DNA from: Tetmemena sp. SeJ-2015
Lineage: Eukaryota > Ciliophora > Spirotrichea > Sporadotrichida > Oxytrichidae
Assembly: GCA_027382625.1 (NCBI GenBank)
Contig: JAJKFJ010023068.1
Location: 1-21,197, forward strand
DNA: 21,197 nucleotides
Reading direction: 5' to 3'
Shown: positions 9,046 to 20,035 of the stretch, piece after piece
Layout of the letters: every line of letters starts with the position of its first letter
How positions within the stretch are numbered: the stretch's first letter is position 1
The notes under the pieces: model-generated
What the model was told of the DNA's origin: nothing
The model's input: the letters and a program-made list of their open reading frames with translations, nothing else
Databases searched by the model: none
Translations under genes and position numbers: made by a program

Positions 9046-11436
9046 AATGTATTTAGTTTAAGAGAATGATTTAGTTTCTTCAAATTATTAGTTTTAAAGA
9101 GAAAATGTTAAAGTTTCTTAAAAGAATATTTATTTCTAAGAAAATGGATGTTAAGTTTCTTAAAGAATGATTTAAGTTTCCAAAGAATCTATTTAGTTTT
9201 TAAGAATGATTTAGTTAAGAGAATGATTAGTTTCTAAGGAATGATTTAGTTTCTAAGAAATTTAGTTTCTAAGAAATGATTTAGTTTAGCAGAAGATTTA
9301 GTCATTCTATAGAATGAATTTAGATTCTAAGAATGATTTAGTTTCTAAGGAATTATTTAGTTTCTTAGAACATTATTGTAGTTTAAGAAAGAATTTTTAG
9401 TTTCTAAGAAGATTTAGTTAAAGAATGATTTATTTCTAAGAAATGATTTAGTGTTCTAGAATTATTTAGTTTCTAAAAAATGATTTGTTTAGAGAATGAA
9501 TTAGTGTTCTAAGAATGAATTTTAGTTTCTAAATGATGTTAGTTTCTAAGAATGAGTTTAGTTTAAGGAGAATGTTTTATTTTCTTAAGAATGAATTTAT
9601 TTCTTAGAATGATTTTAGTTCTAAGAAATTGTATTTAGTTTTCTAAGAATGAAATTAAGTTTATAAGAGAATGATTGAGTTCTAAGAATGTATTTAGTTT
9701 CTAAGAAATGATTTAGTTCTCTAAGAATGATCATTTAGTTTCTAAAGAATAATTCTCAGTTTCTTTAAGAATATTTTAGTCTTCTTGAGAAGTGATTTAG
9801 TTTTAAGAAGAATGATTTAACGTTCTAAGAATGATTTACCGCTTCTTCCTAAGAATGATTAGTCTTCTAAGAAATACTTTCAGTTTCCCAAGAATTATTT
9901 GTAAAGAGACAGAGTTTATGTTTCTTAGAATGATCTTTACGTTTCTAAGAATTATTAGTTTTTCTTAGAATTATCTAGTCTTAAGAGAAAGCATTAGTTT
10001 CTAAGAATGATCTTAGTTTCTAAATGATTTAGTTGTAAGAATCGATTTAGTTCTAAGAACTTATTTACGTTTCCTTACAGAAATTCAACATTCAGTTTTA
10101 AGAAAGAGCACTTCATTCTTCGAATGATTTAGTTTCTAAAGAATTATTTCAGTTCTAACGAAGCACATTAATTCGTAGTTTAAGAGAATGATTTAAGTTT
10201 CCTAAGAATATTTTTAGTTTCTAACCAGAACATGATTTAGCTTTCTAAGAATTCATTTAGCTTTCACAGAGAATTATTTAGTTAGAAATGATTTAGTTTT
10301 AAGATCATTAGCTTCAAAGAAATGACTTCATTTCTAAAGCAATGATTTAGTTTAAAAATGATTTAGTTTCTAAAAGACTTTAGTTTTAAGAAAGTTAGTT
10401 TCTAAGAATTTAGTCTTCAGAAATATTTAGTTTAAGCAGAACTATTTAGTTTCTAAGATTTTAATGATTTAGTTACAGAAGAATGTCTTTCAGTTTCTAA
10501 GAATCGATTTATCTCCTAAGAATGACTTTTTCAGTTCTTAAGTCAAATCTTATCTTAGTTTTAAAGAGAACCCGACATCTAGTTTCTAAAGAAATCAGAT
10601 TCTTAGAAGTTAGTTTCTATTTGTTAGTGATTACGTTCAGAATGATTTCGTTAGAGAATGATTTTATTTCTAGAATTATTTTCTTCTTAGAATTATTTTA
10701 GTTTAAGGAATGAATTGATTTTAAGAATGATTCTGAGTAAAGAATGATTAGTTCCTTAGAGATTAGTTAAGGAAGTTATTTCTATGTTAGTTAAGAAATT
10801 AATTTAGTTTCTAAGATATTAGTTTAGTTTCTAAAGATATTTATTAGTTTCTTAGAATATTTAGTTTAAGAGATGATTTGTTTCCTAAAAAATGATTTAG
10901 TTTAGAGAATGATTTAGTGTTCTAAGAATTATTTAGTTTAAGAGAACTGAATTTAGTTTGTAAGAGAATTGTTTTTAGTTTCCTGAAGAAATGATTAGTT
11001 TTAAGAGAATTATTTAGTTTTTAAAGAATATTTCTAAAGGGAATTAGTTAAGAGAATGATTTAGTTCTAAGAATATTTAGTTAAGAGAAATGATTTAGTT
11101 CTAAGAATGATTATTTAAGAGAATGACTTTAGTTTTAAGAGTAATGTTTTATTTCTAAGTGAATGATTTATTTCTAAGAAATGATTTTATTTAAGAGAAT
11201 GTTTAGTTTTCTAAGAATGATTTAGTTAAGAAGAATGATTAGTTTTCTAAATGATTTTAGTTTAAAGAGAAGTTTTAGTTACTAAAATGAAGTTGATTAT
11301 TTTTCTAATTATTTAGTTCTTGATTTTTTCTAGAGAATGCATAGTTTAGAGAATATTTTAGTTCTAAAAGAATGATTTAGTTTCTAAAAATGATTTAGTT
11401 TCTAAGAATTATTTATTTAAAGAAAAAATTAGAGGA

Positions 11437-11847
11437 ATGATTTAGTTTAAGGAGCTATTAAGATTTCCTTTTAATTTATTTAAAGAAATGAATTTATCAT
11501 TAAGGCAAAGAATTTTTGTTAGAGACATGTTAAACCTTCTTTGTGATTTGCTAACCTAAAGAATAAGTGCTAAAATTCTCACTCAAAAAGATAAAATTAA
11601 ACACAAATTAATTAACTTTAACTAAAATAAGATTCTTAAGAAATTTGATACTAATGTGAGCTAACTCAAAGAAATTGTTGCTTGCTGTCAGGCTGTTGAC
11701 AAAGGAGCAGTCAGAGAACATTTGGGATGAGAGTAGCCACTCATATCTCCAGTAGTGGAGTTTGTAAGAGAATTGATTTGAACTCTACCTCATTATTCTA
11801 AAGATGACATTATATTCTTAAGATATTGGACTTACACAATGAAGTTC
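11437..11847 (+). CDS. Coding-like island inside array B, unrecognised
   Basis: This 411-base non-repeat island reads in a single frame with no indel correction, using TAA and TAG as glutamine. Peptides in order are LRQRIFVRDMLNLLCDLLTQ, ISAKILTQKDKIKHKLINFN, SQLKEIVACCQAVDKGAVRE and TLPHYSKDDIIFLRYWTYTM. The composition is that of a folded, mostly helical soluble protein. TGA occurs in frame at 11728-11730 (between HLG and EQP) and 11779-11781 (between ELI and TLP), with protein-like sequence continuing through both, so TGA probably means tryptophan here. Possible starts are ATG 11437 and 11488, but the frame is open into the repeats on both sides. It is probably an exon or gene fragment; the array may be intronic or may have invaded the gene. 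If TGA is a stop, the product ends at 11728. No family was recognised and there is no copy in the inverted arm. Confidence 0.5.
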
Positions 11848-12439
11848 TAAGAATTATTTAGTTTAAGAGAATGTTTTAGTTTCTAAGAATGATTTAGTTT
11901 CTAAGAATGATTTAGTTTCTAAGAATGATTTAGTTTCTAAGAATGATTTAGTTTAAGAGAATGTTTTAGTTTCTTAGAATGATTTAGTTTAAGAGAATGA
12001 TTTAGTTTCTAAGAATGATTTAGTTTAAGAGAATGATTTAGTTTCTAAGAATGATTTAGTTTAAGAGAATGTTTTAGTTTCCTTAGAATGATTAGTTTAA
12101 GAAAATTATTAGTTTCTTAGAATTATTAGTTTAAAAGAAGATATTAGTTCTAAGAATGATTAGTTTAAGAGAATGATTTTTAGTTTAAGAGAATGATTTA
12201 GTTTCTAAGGAATATTTAGTTTCTAAGAATTATTTACGTTTCTTTAGAATATTTAGTTTCTAAGAATGATTTAGTTTAAGAGAATGATTTAGTTTCTAAG
12301 AAGTGATTTAGTCGTTCTAAGAAATGATTGTAGTTTGCTAAGAATGATTTACGCTTAAAGAGACATTGATTTAGTTCTAAGAAATGATTTAGTTTCTACA
12401 GATATTATTTCTTAGAAAGAGATTAGTTTCTAAGAATTA

Positions 12440-12539
12440 TTTAAATCTAAGAATTATTTAGTTTCTAAGAATAATTTAAATCTAAGAATTATTTAGTTTA
12501 AGAGAATTATTTAGTTTCTAAGAATTATTTAAATCTAAG
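12440..12539 (+). repeat. Hybrid units linking arrays A and B
   Basis: In this clean block three units read TTTAAATCTAAGAATTA (starting 12440, 12475 and 12528), 17 bp instead of 18; another lies at 13158. They carry the ATTTAAATCT core of array A joined to the TAAGAATTA end of array B. This suggests the two satellites share an ancestor or exchanged units by conversion. Confidence 0.7.
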
Positions 12540-13355
12540 AATTATTTAGTTTCTAAGAATTATTTGGTTTCTAAGAATTATTTAGTTTCTTGAAAGCGAA
12601 CTCTCTACTTAATATAATATTTAGTTTAAAGAGAAACTTGTTATTTTTTTCTAAGAATTATTTAGTTTAAGAGAATTATTTAGTTTCTAAGAATTATTTA
12701 GTTTAAGAGAATTATTTAGTTTAAGAGAATTATTTAGTTTCTAAGAATTATTTAGTTTTTAAGAGAATTATTTAGTTTAAGAGAATTATTTATTTTAATG
12801 AGAATTTTCAGTAAAGCAATGAGTTTTAAGAGAATTATTTTTTAGTTTCTAGAAATGATGTTCAGAGTAGCTATAAAATGAGAATAATTTAGTTTAAGAG
12901 AATTAATTAGTTTCTAAGAATTATTTAGTTTAAAGGAAGATTTAGTTTGCTTAAGATATTATTTAGTTTAAAAGAAATATTTAGTTTTAACGAGAATGAT
13001 TTAGGTTTAAGAGAATTATTTATGTTTTAAGAATGATTTAGTTTCTAAGAATGATTTTATTTCTAAAAATTAGTTTCTAAGAATTATTTAGTTTAAGAGA
13101 ATTATTTAATTTAAGAGAATTATTTAATTTCTAAGAAATAAGTTCACATAAAATTAATTTAAATCTAAGAATTATTTAGTTTCTAAGAATTATTTAGTTT
13201 CTAAGAATATTATTTAGTTTAAGTAAATTATTTAGTTTAAGAGAATGCATTATTTCTAAAGTAATGATTAGTTTCTAAAAATATTATATCTAAAGACATT
13301 AGGTAGACTACAGAAATATAATCCAAGAAATTATTTAGTTAAGAGTGAAATTTGA

Positions 13356-13587
13356 ATAGAGGAAGTAAATGTCAAATTCATGTTTGTTTTAAGAATGTAT
13401 TTTAAAATTAGAGAGATTAATGATTCTTAGTTGAGGTGACAGACACTTTAACACTAGAGATTAACAGATCATCAGCTAAATGATTGGAGAAGACGACTAT
13501 GGAGAAGAGGACTATGAGGATGAGGATTACGTGCCTCAGGCAAAAGGAAAGCAGAAAGTTTAAGAAGCAGACTATGATTTTATGTGA
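13356..13587 (+). CDS. Acidic-tailed protein, C-terminal part
   Basis: ATG at 13480 opens a frame of 35 residues ending at TGA 13585-13587: GEDDYGEEDYEDEDY followed by VPQAKGKQKV and EADYDFM, with one TAA read as glutamine. The codons (GAG, GAC, TAT, GAT) and composition are unlike the array and are convincing for coding on this strand. It is probably the acidic C-terminal tail of a longer protein. Removing a possible 22-base GT-AG intron (13436-13457) joins it in phase to an upstream frame (13356-13435) reading RMYFKIREINDSQL. An alternative model treats TGA 13585 as tryptophan and continues through a possible 57-base intron (13606-13662, with a pyrimidine-rich end TTCTTCTTATTCAG) to MATHQDIENSQLFLIDYELV. 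Acidic tails like this occur in many chromatin and nucleolar proteins, but no family can be named. Confidence 0.45.
13436..13457 (+). other. Possible 22-nt intron
   Basis: The segment begins GTGACAGACACT and ends AACACTAG. Its removal joins two glutamine-recoded frames in phase (…SQL-R-DQQIIS…) and skips the in-frame TGA at 13433-13435 region that blocks the unspliced downstream frame. Very short introns are known in several ciliates. The evidence is phase only. Confidence 0.25.
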
Positions 13588-13594
13588 TCAATGA

Positions 13595-14310
13595 TCAATG
13601 AAAATGTATTTAGTTTTAAGAGACAGTATATAATTTATGCTTATTATTTTCTTCTTATTCAGGAAATGGCTACTCATCAAGATATTGAAAATTCATAGCT
13701 CTTTTTAATTGACTATGAATTAGTTCTTGAAGAATTATTTTTTATTTCTTTGAGAAGACGTTTAAGAATGAGAATGATGAGTTGGCATACTTTCCTTTGT
13801 GCGACACACTTGAAGAATGAATGTTTGAGATTTGTGAAATAAATAACTCTATAACTACTCTATAATGTATGTGTACAAGTAATAAATTAATAAATGTGTT
13901 ATGAAGAATCAGATCTATTTTTATTTGATTTTTTAAATTGTTCCTTTTAATATTAAATTCTTTCAAAAGCTGATGAAAATAAACACTCTAATCAAGCTCA
14001 AACACTGAACTATTAAAATTATTTAATCACACATAAATTACTCATTATTTAGTTAAGAGAGTTATCTTGCATTCTCAAATTTTAGATTATCATTACTCAT
14101 AGTGTAAAATTAGAAAAAGATTGTTTTTAAATATTGAACTCGAATGAGTGTCTTTAGAAATTTCGTGTCAGTAGCATTCAATTGTCTTTTTAAATTCTCT
14201 TAGCTTCTCTCTTCTTTCTTTCTATTTCTTTATATCTTTTTCTTCTTTAGACTTCTCTTTATCTTACATATTCTTGCTTTTCTTCTAATATCTTTCAATT
14301 CCCTCTACAT
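13595..14310 (-). CDS. Basic, lysine-rich protein, two exons
   Basis: Read with TAA and TAG as glutamine, the minus strand has ATG at 14308-14310, a very basic start (RELKDIRRKARICKIKRS, then KKKKIQRNRKKEERSQENLK), and TGA at 13595-13597. Two frames are joined by a possible 32-base GT-AG intron (14010-14041), giving 227 residues. Downstream of the junction it reads SVFELDQSVYFHQLLKEFNI and ends FQYLDEQPFPEQEENNKHKL plus a short tail. Its stop lies seven bases from the stop of the plus-strand acidic frame, a tail-to-tail arrangement common in compact ciliate genomes. The basic N-terminus could be nuclear or nucleic-acid binding, or simply reflect A-rich sequence. The plus strand is also open through much of this stretch, so strand choice is uncertain. 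The frame continues upstream of the ATG toward array B. Confidence 0.35.
14010..14041 (-). other. Possible 32-nt intron
   Basis: On the minus strand it begins GTAATTTATGTG and ends AATTTTAATAG, with a canonical GTA start and a T/A-rich end. Its removal shifts the frame by exactly the amount needed to join the two open frames of the minus-strand gene and removes an in-frame TGA. Confidence 0.3.
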
Positions 14311-14341
14311 AATCTAGCTATATTCTGCTTTTACTTGCTAA

Positions 14342-17300
14342 ATAATCTCTAACTTAAATCATTCTCTTTAAACTAAATAATTGCTTAGAAACCTAAATCA
14401 TTCCTTAAACTAAATAATTTCTCTTAAAACTTAAAATAATTTGAGTAACCTAATTCATAATCAGTCAAATAATTCTGAAACTTAAATGAATTCTCTTAAA
14501 CTAAAATAATTTCCTTCTTAGTAATCGGAGTTACATTCTAATATTTATTTCCATATTTATTGTTTAATAAAAAAATTCTTAGAACTAAATAATCTATAGA
14601 AATTAAATAATTCTTAGAAACTAAATAATTCTCTTAAAACTAAAATATCTCTAAACCTAATAGTATTCTTAGAACTAATCAATTCTTAGAAACTAAATAT
14701 TCTTAGTTTTAAATAATCTTAACTAAATAATTCTTAGAAACTAAATAATTCTCTTAAATAAATAATTCTCTTAAACTAAATAATTCTTAGAAACTAAATA
14801 ATCTAAAACTAAATATTTCTTTAGAAACTCAAATAATTCTCTTAAATCTAGAATCATTCTTTAGAAACTAATAAGTTTCTTAAACTAATTAATTCTCTTA
14901 AAAAACTAAATAATTCTCTTAAACTAAATCCATTTTAGAAACTAAAATCATGTGTTTAGAAACTAAATCATTCTGAAATAATATTCTCTTAACAAATAAT
15001 CTTAAGAAACTAAATTCAATTTCTTAGAAACCTAAATCATGTCTTAGATAAACTAAATAATTCTTAGAATTAAATAATTCTTAGAAACTAAATTATTTTA
15101 ATAAATTAAAGATAATTCTCTAAAACTAAATCTACCCTCTAAAATGGTGAATATAGAATGACTTAGAATTCTTTAGCCTCACAAATCATTCTTAAGGAAA
15201 CTAATAATTCTCGTTAAACTAAATCATTCCTCTTAAAAACTAAATACTGTCCTTAAACTAAATAATTCTTAGAAACTAAATCATTCTCTTAAACATAATT
15301 CTTAGAAAGTAAATCCAATTCCTTAGAAACTAAATAATTCCTCTTTAAACTTAAATATTCTCTTAAACTAATCATTCTTAAAACTAAATGAATTCCTCTT
15401 AAACAAATCATTCTCTTAAACTATAATAATTCTCTTAAACTAAATAATTTCTCTTAAACTAAATCATTCATTAGAATATCATAAATATGTCTTAGAAACG
15501 AAATAATCGTCTATAAACAAATATTATCTTAAACTAATAATCTCTTAAAACTATATTCTCTAAAAACTAAATAATTTCTTTAACTAAGTCATTTCTAAAC
15601 TAAATAAAATTCTAGAAAACTAAATAATCTTAGAAAACTAAATAGATTCTTAGAACAAAAAATTCTTAAAACTAAATAATCTCTAGTTATCCTTTTAAAA
15701 GGCCAGACAAAAAAAAGTTTTACAAACAATTCTTTAAAACTAAAATAATTTCTTAGAAACTAAAATAATTCTTAGAAACTAAATAATTCTTAGAAACTAA
15801 ATAATTCTTAGAAACTAAATAATTCTTAGAAACTAAATAATTCTTAGAAAAACTAAATTATGTCTCTTAAACTAAATCATTCTTAGAAACTAATCATTCT
15901 TAGAAACTAATCATTTCTTAGAAACTAAATTCATTCTCTGTAAACTAAATCATTCTTAAACTATCAAATATATTCTAATGAAACTAAATAATTCTTAGAA
16001 ACTAAATCATTCTTAGAAACTAAACTCATTCCTTAAATTAAAATCAAAATCATCTTGAATAATAATACCAAGAGAACTAAATCATTCTTCTTAAACTAAA
16101 TAATTTCTAAGAAACTAAATAATTCTCTTAAACTAAATCATTCTAAGAAACTAAAACATTCTCTTAAACTAAATCATTCTTAGAATAAAATCATTCTCTT
16201 AATAACTAATATCATTCTTAGGAAACGTAAATTCATTCTCTTAATCTAAAATCAATTCTAGAAACTTAAAACATTCTCTAAACTAAAATCATTCTTAGAA
16301 ACTAAATCATTCTTTAGAAACTAAATCATTCTTAGAAACTAAATCATTCTTAGAAACTAAAAATAATTCTCTTAAACTAAATCATTCTTAGAAACTAAAT
16401 CATTCTTAGAAACTAAAACATCTCTTAAACTAAAAAATCATTCCTTAGAGAACTAAATCATTCTTAGAAACGAAATCTCTCTTAAACAAATCATTCTAAG
16501 AAACTTAAAAATAATCTTAAAAGAAAAACTAAAAATCATCTCTTTAACTAAATCATTCTAGAACAACTAAATCATTCTCTAAACTAAATCATTCTTAGAA
16601 ACTAAAACATTCTCTTAAACAAATAATTCTTAGAAACTAAATCATTCTTAGAAAACTTTAAATAATCTTTGAAACAAAAATCATTCTTAAGAAACTAAAT
16701 TCATTCTAGAAACTAAATCATGTTGTCTCTTAAACTAAAATCATTCTTAAGAAACTAAATCATTCTCTTAAACTAAATCATTCTTAGAAACTAAAATCAT
16801 TCTAGAAACTAATCATTCCTTAAAACTAAATCATTCTTAGAAACTAAAACATTCTTAGAAACTAAATCATTCTTAGAAACTAAATCATTCTTAGGAAACT
16901 AAAACATTCTCTTGACTAAATCAATTTCTTAAAACTAAATCATTCTTAGAAACTAAATCATTCTCTTAAACTAAATCATTCTTAGAAACTAAATCATTCT
17001 AAGAAACTAAATAATTCTCTTAACTAAATAATTCTCTTAAACTTAATCATTCATTAGAACTAAAACATTCTCTTAAAACTAAATTATCTAGAAAACTAAA
17101 TCATTCGTCTTAAATACTAAATCATTCTTAGAAACTAAAACATTTCTCGTTAAAAACTAAAGTCATTCTTATGAAACTAAAATCTATTCTTAGAAACTAA
17201 ACATTCTCTTAAACAAATCATTCTCTAAACTAAATCATTCTTAGAAACTCTAAATCAATTCTCTGAAACTAATCATCTGTAGAAACTTCAAATGCATTTC

Positions 17301-20035
17301 TCTAAACAAATAATTCTCAAGAAACTAATATAATCCTTAGAAACTAAAATAAATTTCTTAAACTAAGAATCAATTCTTAGAAAACTACGAACAGTTCTCT
17401 TATAACTAAATCATTCTCTTGAAACTAAATCAATTCTTTAGAACTAAATCATTCAATCTTAATAACGTAAATCATTCTTAGGAAACTAAAATTCATTCTC
17501 TAAAACTAAATCAATTCTACTAAACCAAGCAGTTCAAAGAAACTAAATAATTCTTAGAAACTAAATAATTCTCTTAAACTGAAAATTCATTCTTAGAACC
17601 ACTATAACATTTCTCTTAAACTAAATTTTTACTGATTAAAAGAATTCGCCGGGAAATTCACTCCCATCACCATCATTAGAAACTAAATCATCTCGTTTTA
17701 AATAATAATTCTAAGAACTTTTTAATCATTCTTAGAAACTAAATCATTCTCTTGAAACTAAAATCATTCTTAGAAACCAAATCCATTCTCTTAAACTAAA
17801 TCAATTCACTTAGAAAACTAAACATTTCTCCTAAACTAAATCATCTTAGAAACTAAATCATTCTCCTAAACTAATAATTCTAAGAAAACTAAATCCATTC
17901 TGATAACGTAAAATCATTCTTAGAAACAAAACAATTTCTCTAAACGTAAATCATTCTTAGAAACTAAAAATCATTCTCTTAAACTAAATAATGTCTAAAG
18001 AAACTAAAGTAATTCTTAGAACTAAACATTCTCTTAAACTAATCATTCTTAAAAACTAAATCTTCTCTTAAAACTAGAATCATTCCTTAGAAACTAAATC
18101 ATTCTCTTAAAACAAAATGAATTTCTTAGAAAACAAATCATTCTGCTTAAACAAATAATTCTCTTTAAACTAAATAATCTTAGAAACTTAAATCATTCTT
18201 AGAAACTAATAACATTTAAGAAACTAATATATTCTCTTTAAACTAAATAATTCCCTTAAATCTAAATAATTCTTGAAACTAAAGTATCATTCTAAGGAAC
18301 TAAATCATTTCTCTTAAATAATTAATTCTTAGAACTAAATAATCTTAGAACTAAATCAATTCTAAGATAACTAAATCATATCTTAGAAACTAATCGATTC
18401 TTAGAACAAATCGATTCTCTCTAACTAAATAATTCTAGAGAAACTAAATAATTCCTTAGAAATCTAAAATCATTCCTAAAGAACAAATATCTCTTAACAA
18501 ATAATTCTAGAACTAATATATCTTAGAAACTAATCATATTCTTAGAAACTAAATGCATTCCTTAGAAGACTAAAATCATTCTCTTAACTAATCATTCTAA
18601 GACAAATAATCAGAAACTAAATCATTCTAAACTAATCATTCTTAGAAACTAAAATCATTCTTAGAAACTAAATATTCTAGAAACTAATCATTCTCTAAAA
18701 AATCATTCTTAGAAACTAAATCATTTTTAGAAACTAAATCATTCTAAGAAACTAAATCATTCTAAGAAACTAAATAATTCTTAATGATGATTCATTATAA
18801 CTTACAACTCATTCTTAGAAATAAATGAATATAAGAAACTAAATCATTCTCTTAAACTAAAACATTCTTAGAAACTAAATAATCTAAAACTAAATCATTC
18901 TTAAAAACTAAAATCATTCTCATATTCAAAATCATTCTTAAAACAAACATGGAGTAGAAGTTTAAATTCTAAGAATAAAATTACAATTTTTGTGTAAACT
19001 TGCTAATTCTTAGAAACTAAATCATTCTTAGAAACTAAATCATTCTTCTTAAACTAAATCATTCTTAGAAACTAAATCATTCTTAGAAACTAAATCATTC
19101 TTAGAAACTAAATCATTCTCTTAAACTGAATCATTCTTCAGAAACTAAATATCTTAAACTAATCATTCTTAGAACCTTAATATTTTATGAAAGAATTTTA
19201 ATAAAATAAGTGTATAAAAATTAAACTAAATATCTTAGAAACTAAATCATTCTCTTAAACTAAATATTCTAGAAACTAAATATTGCTTAGAAAAAACTAA
19301 ATCATCATTAGAAAACTAAATTTTCATTCTAGAACTAAATCATTCTCTTTAAACTAAATCTATTCTTAGAAACTAAATATATTCTTAGAAACTAAATCAT
19401 TCTTAGAAACTAAAACATTTCTCTTATGAACTAAATATCAGTTCTGAAAACTAAATCTTCTCATTAAACTAAATCATTCTTAAGAAACATAATCATGTTC
19501 TCTTAAAACCTAAAATAATTCTAAGAAAGCTAAAATAATTCTTAGAAAAACTAAATTCAGGTCTTAGAAACTAAACTCATTCTTAAAAAACAAAAATCTC
19601 TTAACTATCATCTCCTTAGAACTAAATAAATTCCTTAAACAATCCATTCTAAGAAACTAAATAATTCTTAGAAAAACAACTCACTTCTTAGAAACAATAT
19701 CCATTCTTTAGAAACTAAAACATCTCTTAAACTAATCATTCTGAAACTAAATCATTCTCCTTAAACTAAATCATTCTTAGAAACTAATAATTCTTAGAAA
19801 CTAAATAATTCACTTAAACTAAATAATTCTTATAGAAACTAAATAATTCTTAGAAACTAAATCATTCTTAGAAACTAAAATCATTCTTAGAAACTCATAA
19901 AACATTCTCTTAAAACTAATATCATTCTTAGCAAACTAAAATCATTCTCCTTAAACTCAAATCATCTTAGAAACTAAATCATTTCTCTTAAACTAAATAA
20001 TTCTTAGAAACTAAATAATTTCAGAAATAAATAAT
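14342..20035 (-). repeat. Satellite array B, inverted arm
   Basis: This is the 18-bp satellite in reverse orientation: AAACTAAATCATTCTTAG, AAACTAAATCATTCTCTT and AAACTAAATAATTCTTAG. It is about 5.7 kb, longer than the forward arm. Near-perfect blocks (15760-15850, 18990-19130) alternate with indel-rich ones. Interruptions at 15130-15190, 15690-15735, 17615-17680 (containing GAATTCGCCGGGAAATTCAC), 18945-19010 and 19170-19225 are short and hold no convincing frame. The 0.4-kb coding-like island of the forward arm has no counterpart here. No gene was seen. Confidence 0.95.

Larger units (their letters stand above)
8348..13346 (+). repeat. Satellite array B, forward arm
   Basis: This is a tandem array of an 18-bp unit TTTAGTTTCTAAGAATGA. 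Common variants are TTTAGTTTAAGAGAATGA and TTTAGTTTCTTAGAATTA; the last six bases alternate GAATGA, GAATTA and GAATGT. Clean blocks occur at 11850-12090 and 12650-12790. Elsewhere most units carry one-base indels. The unit contains the near-dyad TTCTNAGAA. At 18 bp it preserves a reading frame, giving F-S-F-Q-E-W like hexapeptides on this strand or T-K-S-F-L-E on the other, but interspersed 17-bp units break phase even in clean blocks. A satellite is therefore more likely than a repeat protein. Confidence 0.95.

Noticed and set aside
11860..12090. Heat-shock elements in the TTCTNAGAA motif
   Set aside because: The TTC and GAA half-sites are three bases apart instead of two, and they repeat as part of a satellite rather than upstream of a gene.
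13606..13620. 15-nt heterotrich-type intron GTATTTAGTTTTAAG
   Set aside because: The sequence is simply a stray array B unit (TTTAGTTTAAG); the GT and AG ends are part of the repeat, and removal does not improve the frame.
13742..13966. Minus-strand 74-residue standard-code frame as a complete gene
   Set aside because: It starts at TTG and stops at TAA; under the recoded reading it is an internal part of the longer minus-strand gene 13595-14310.
8348..20035. Telomeric repeats
   Set aside because: The units lack the G-run pattern of ciliate telomeres (such as GGGGTT or GGGGTTTT) and are internal to the window.
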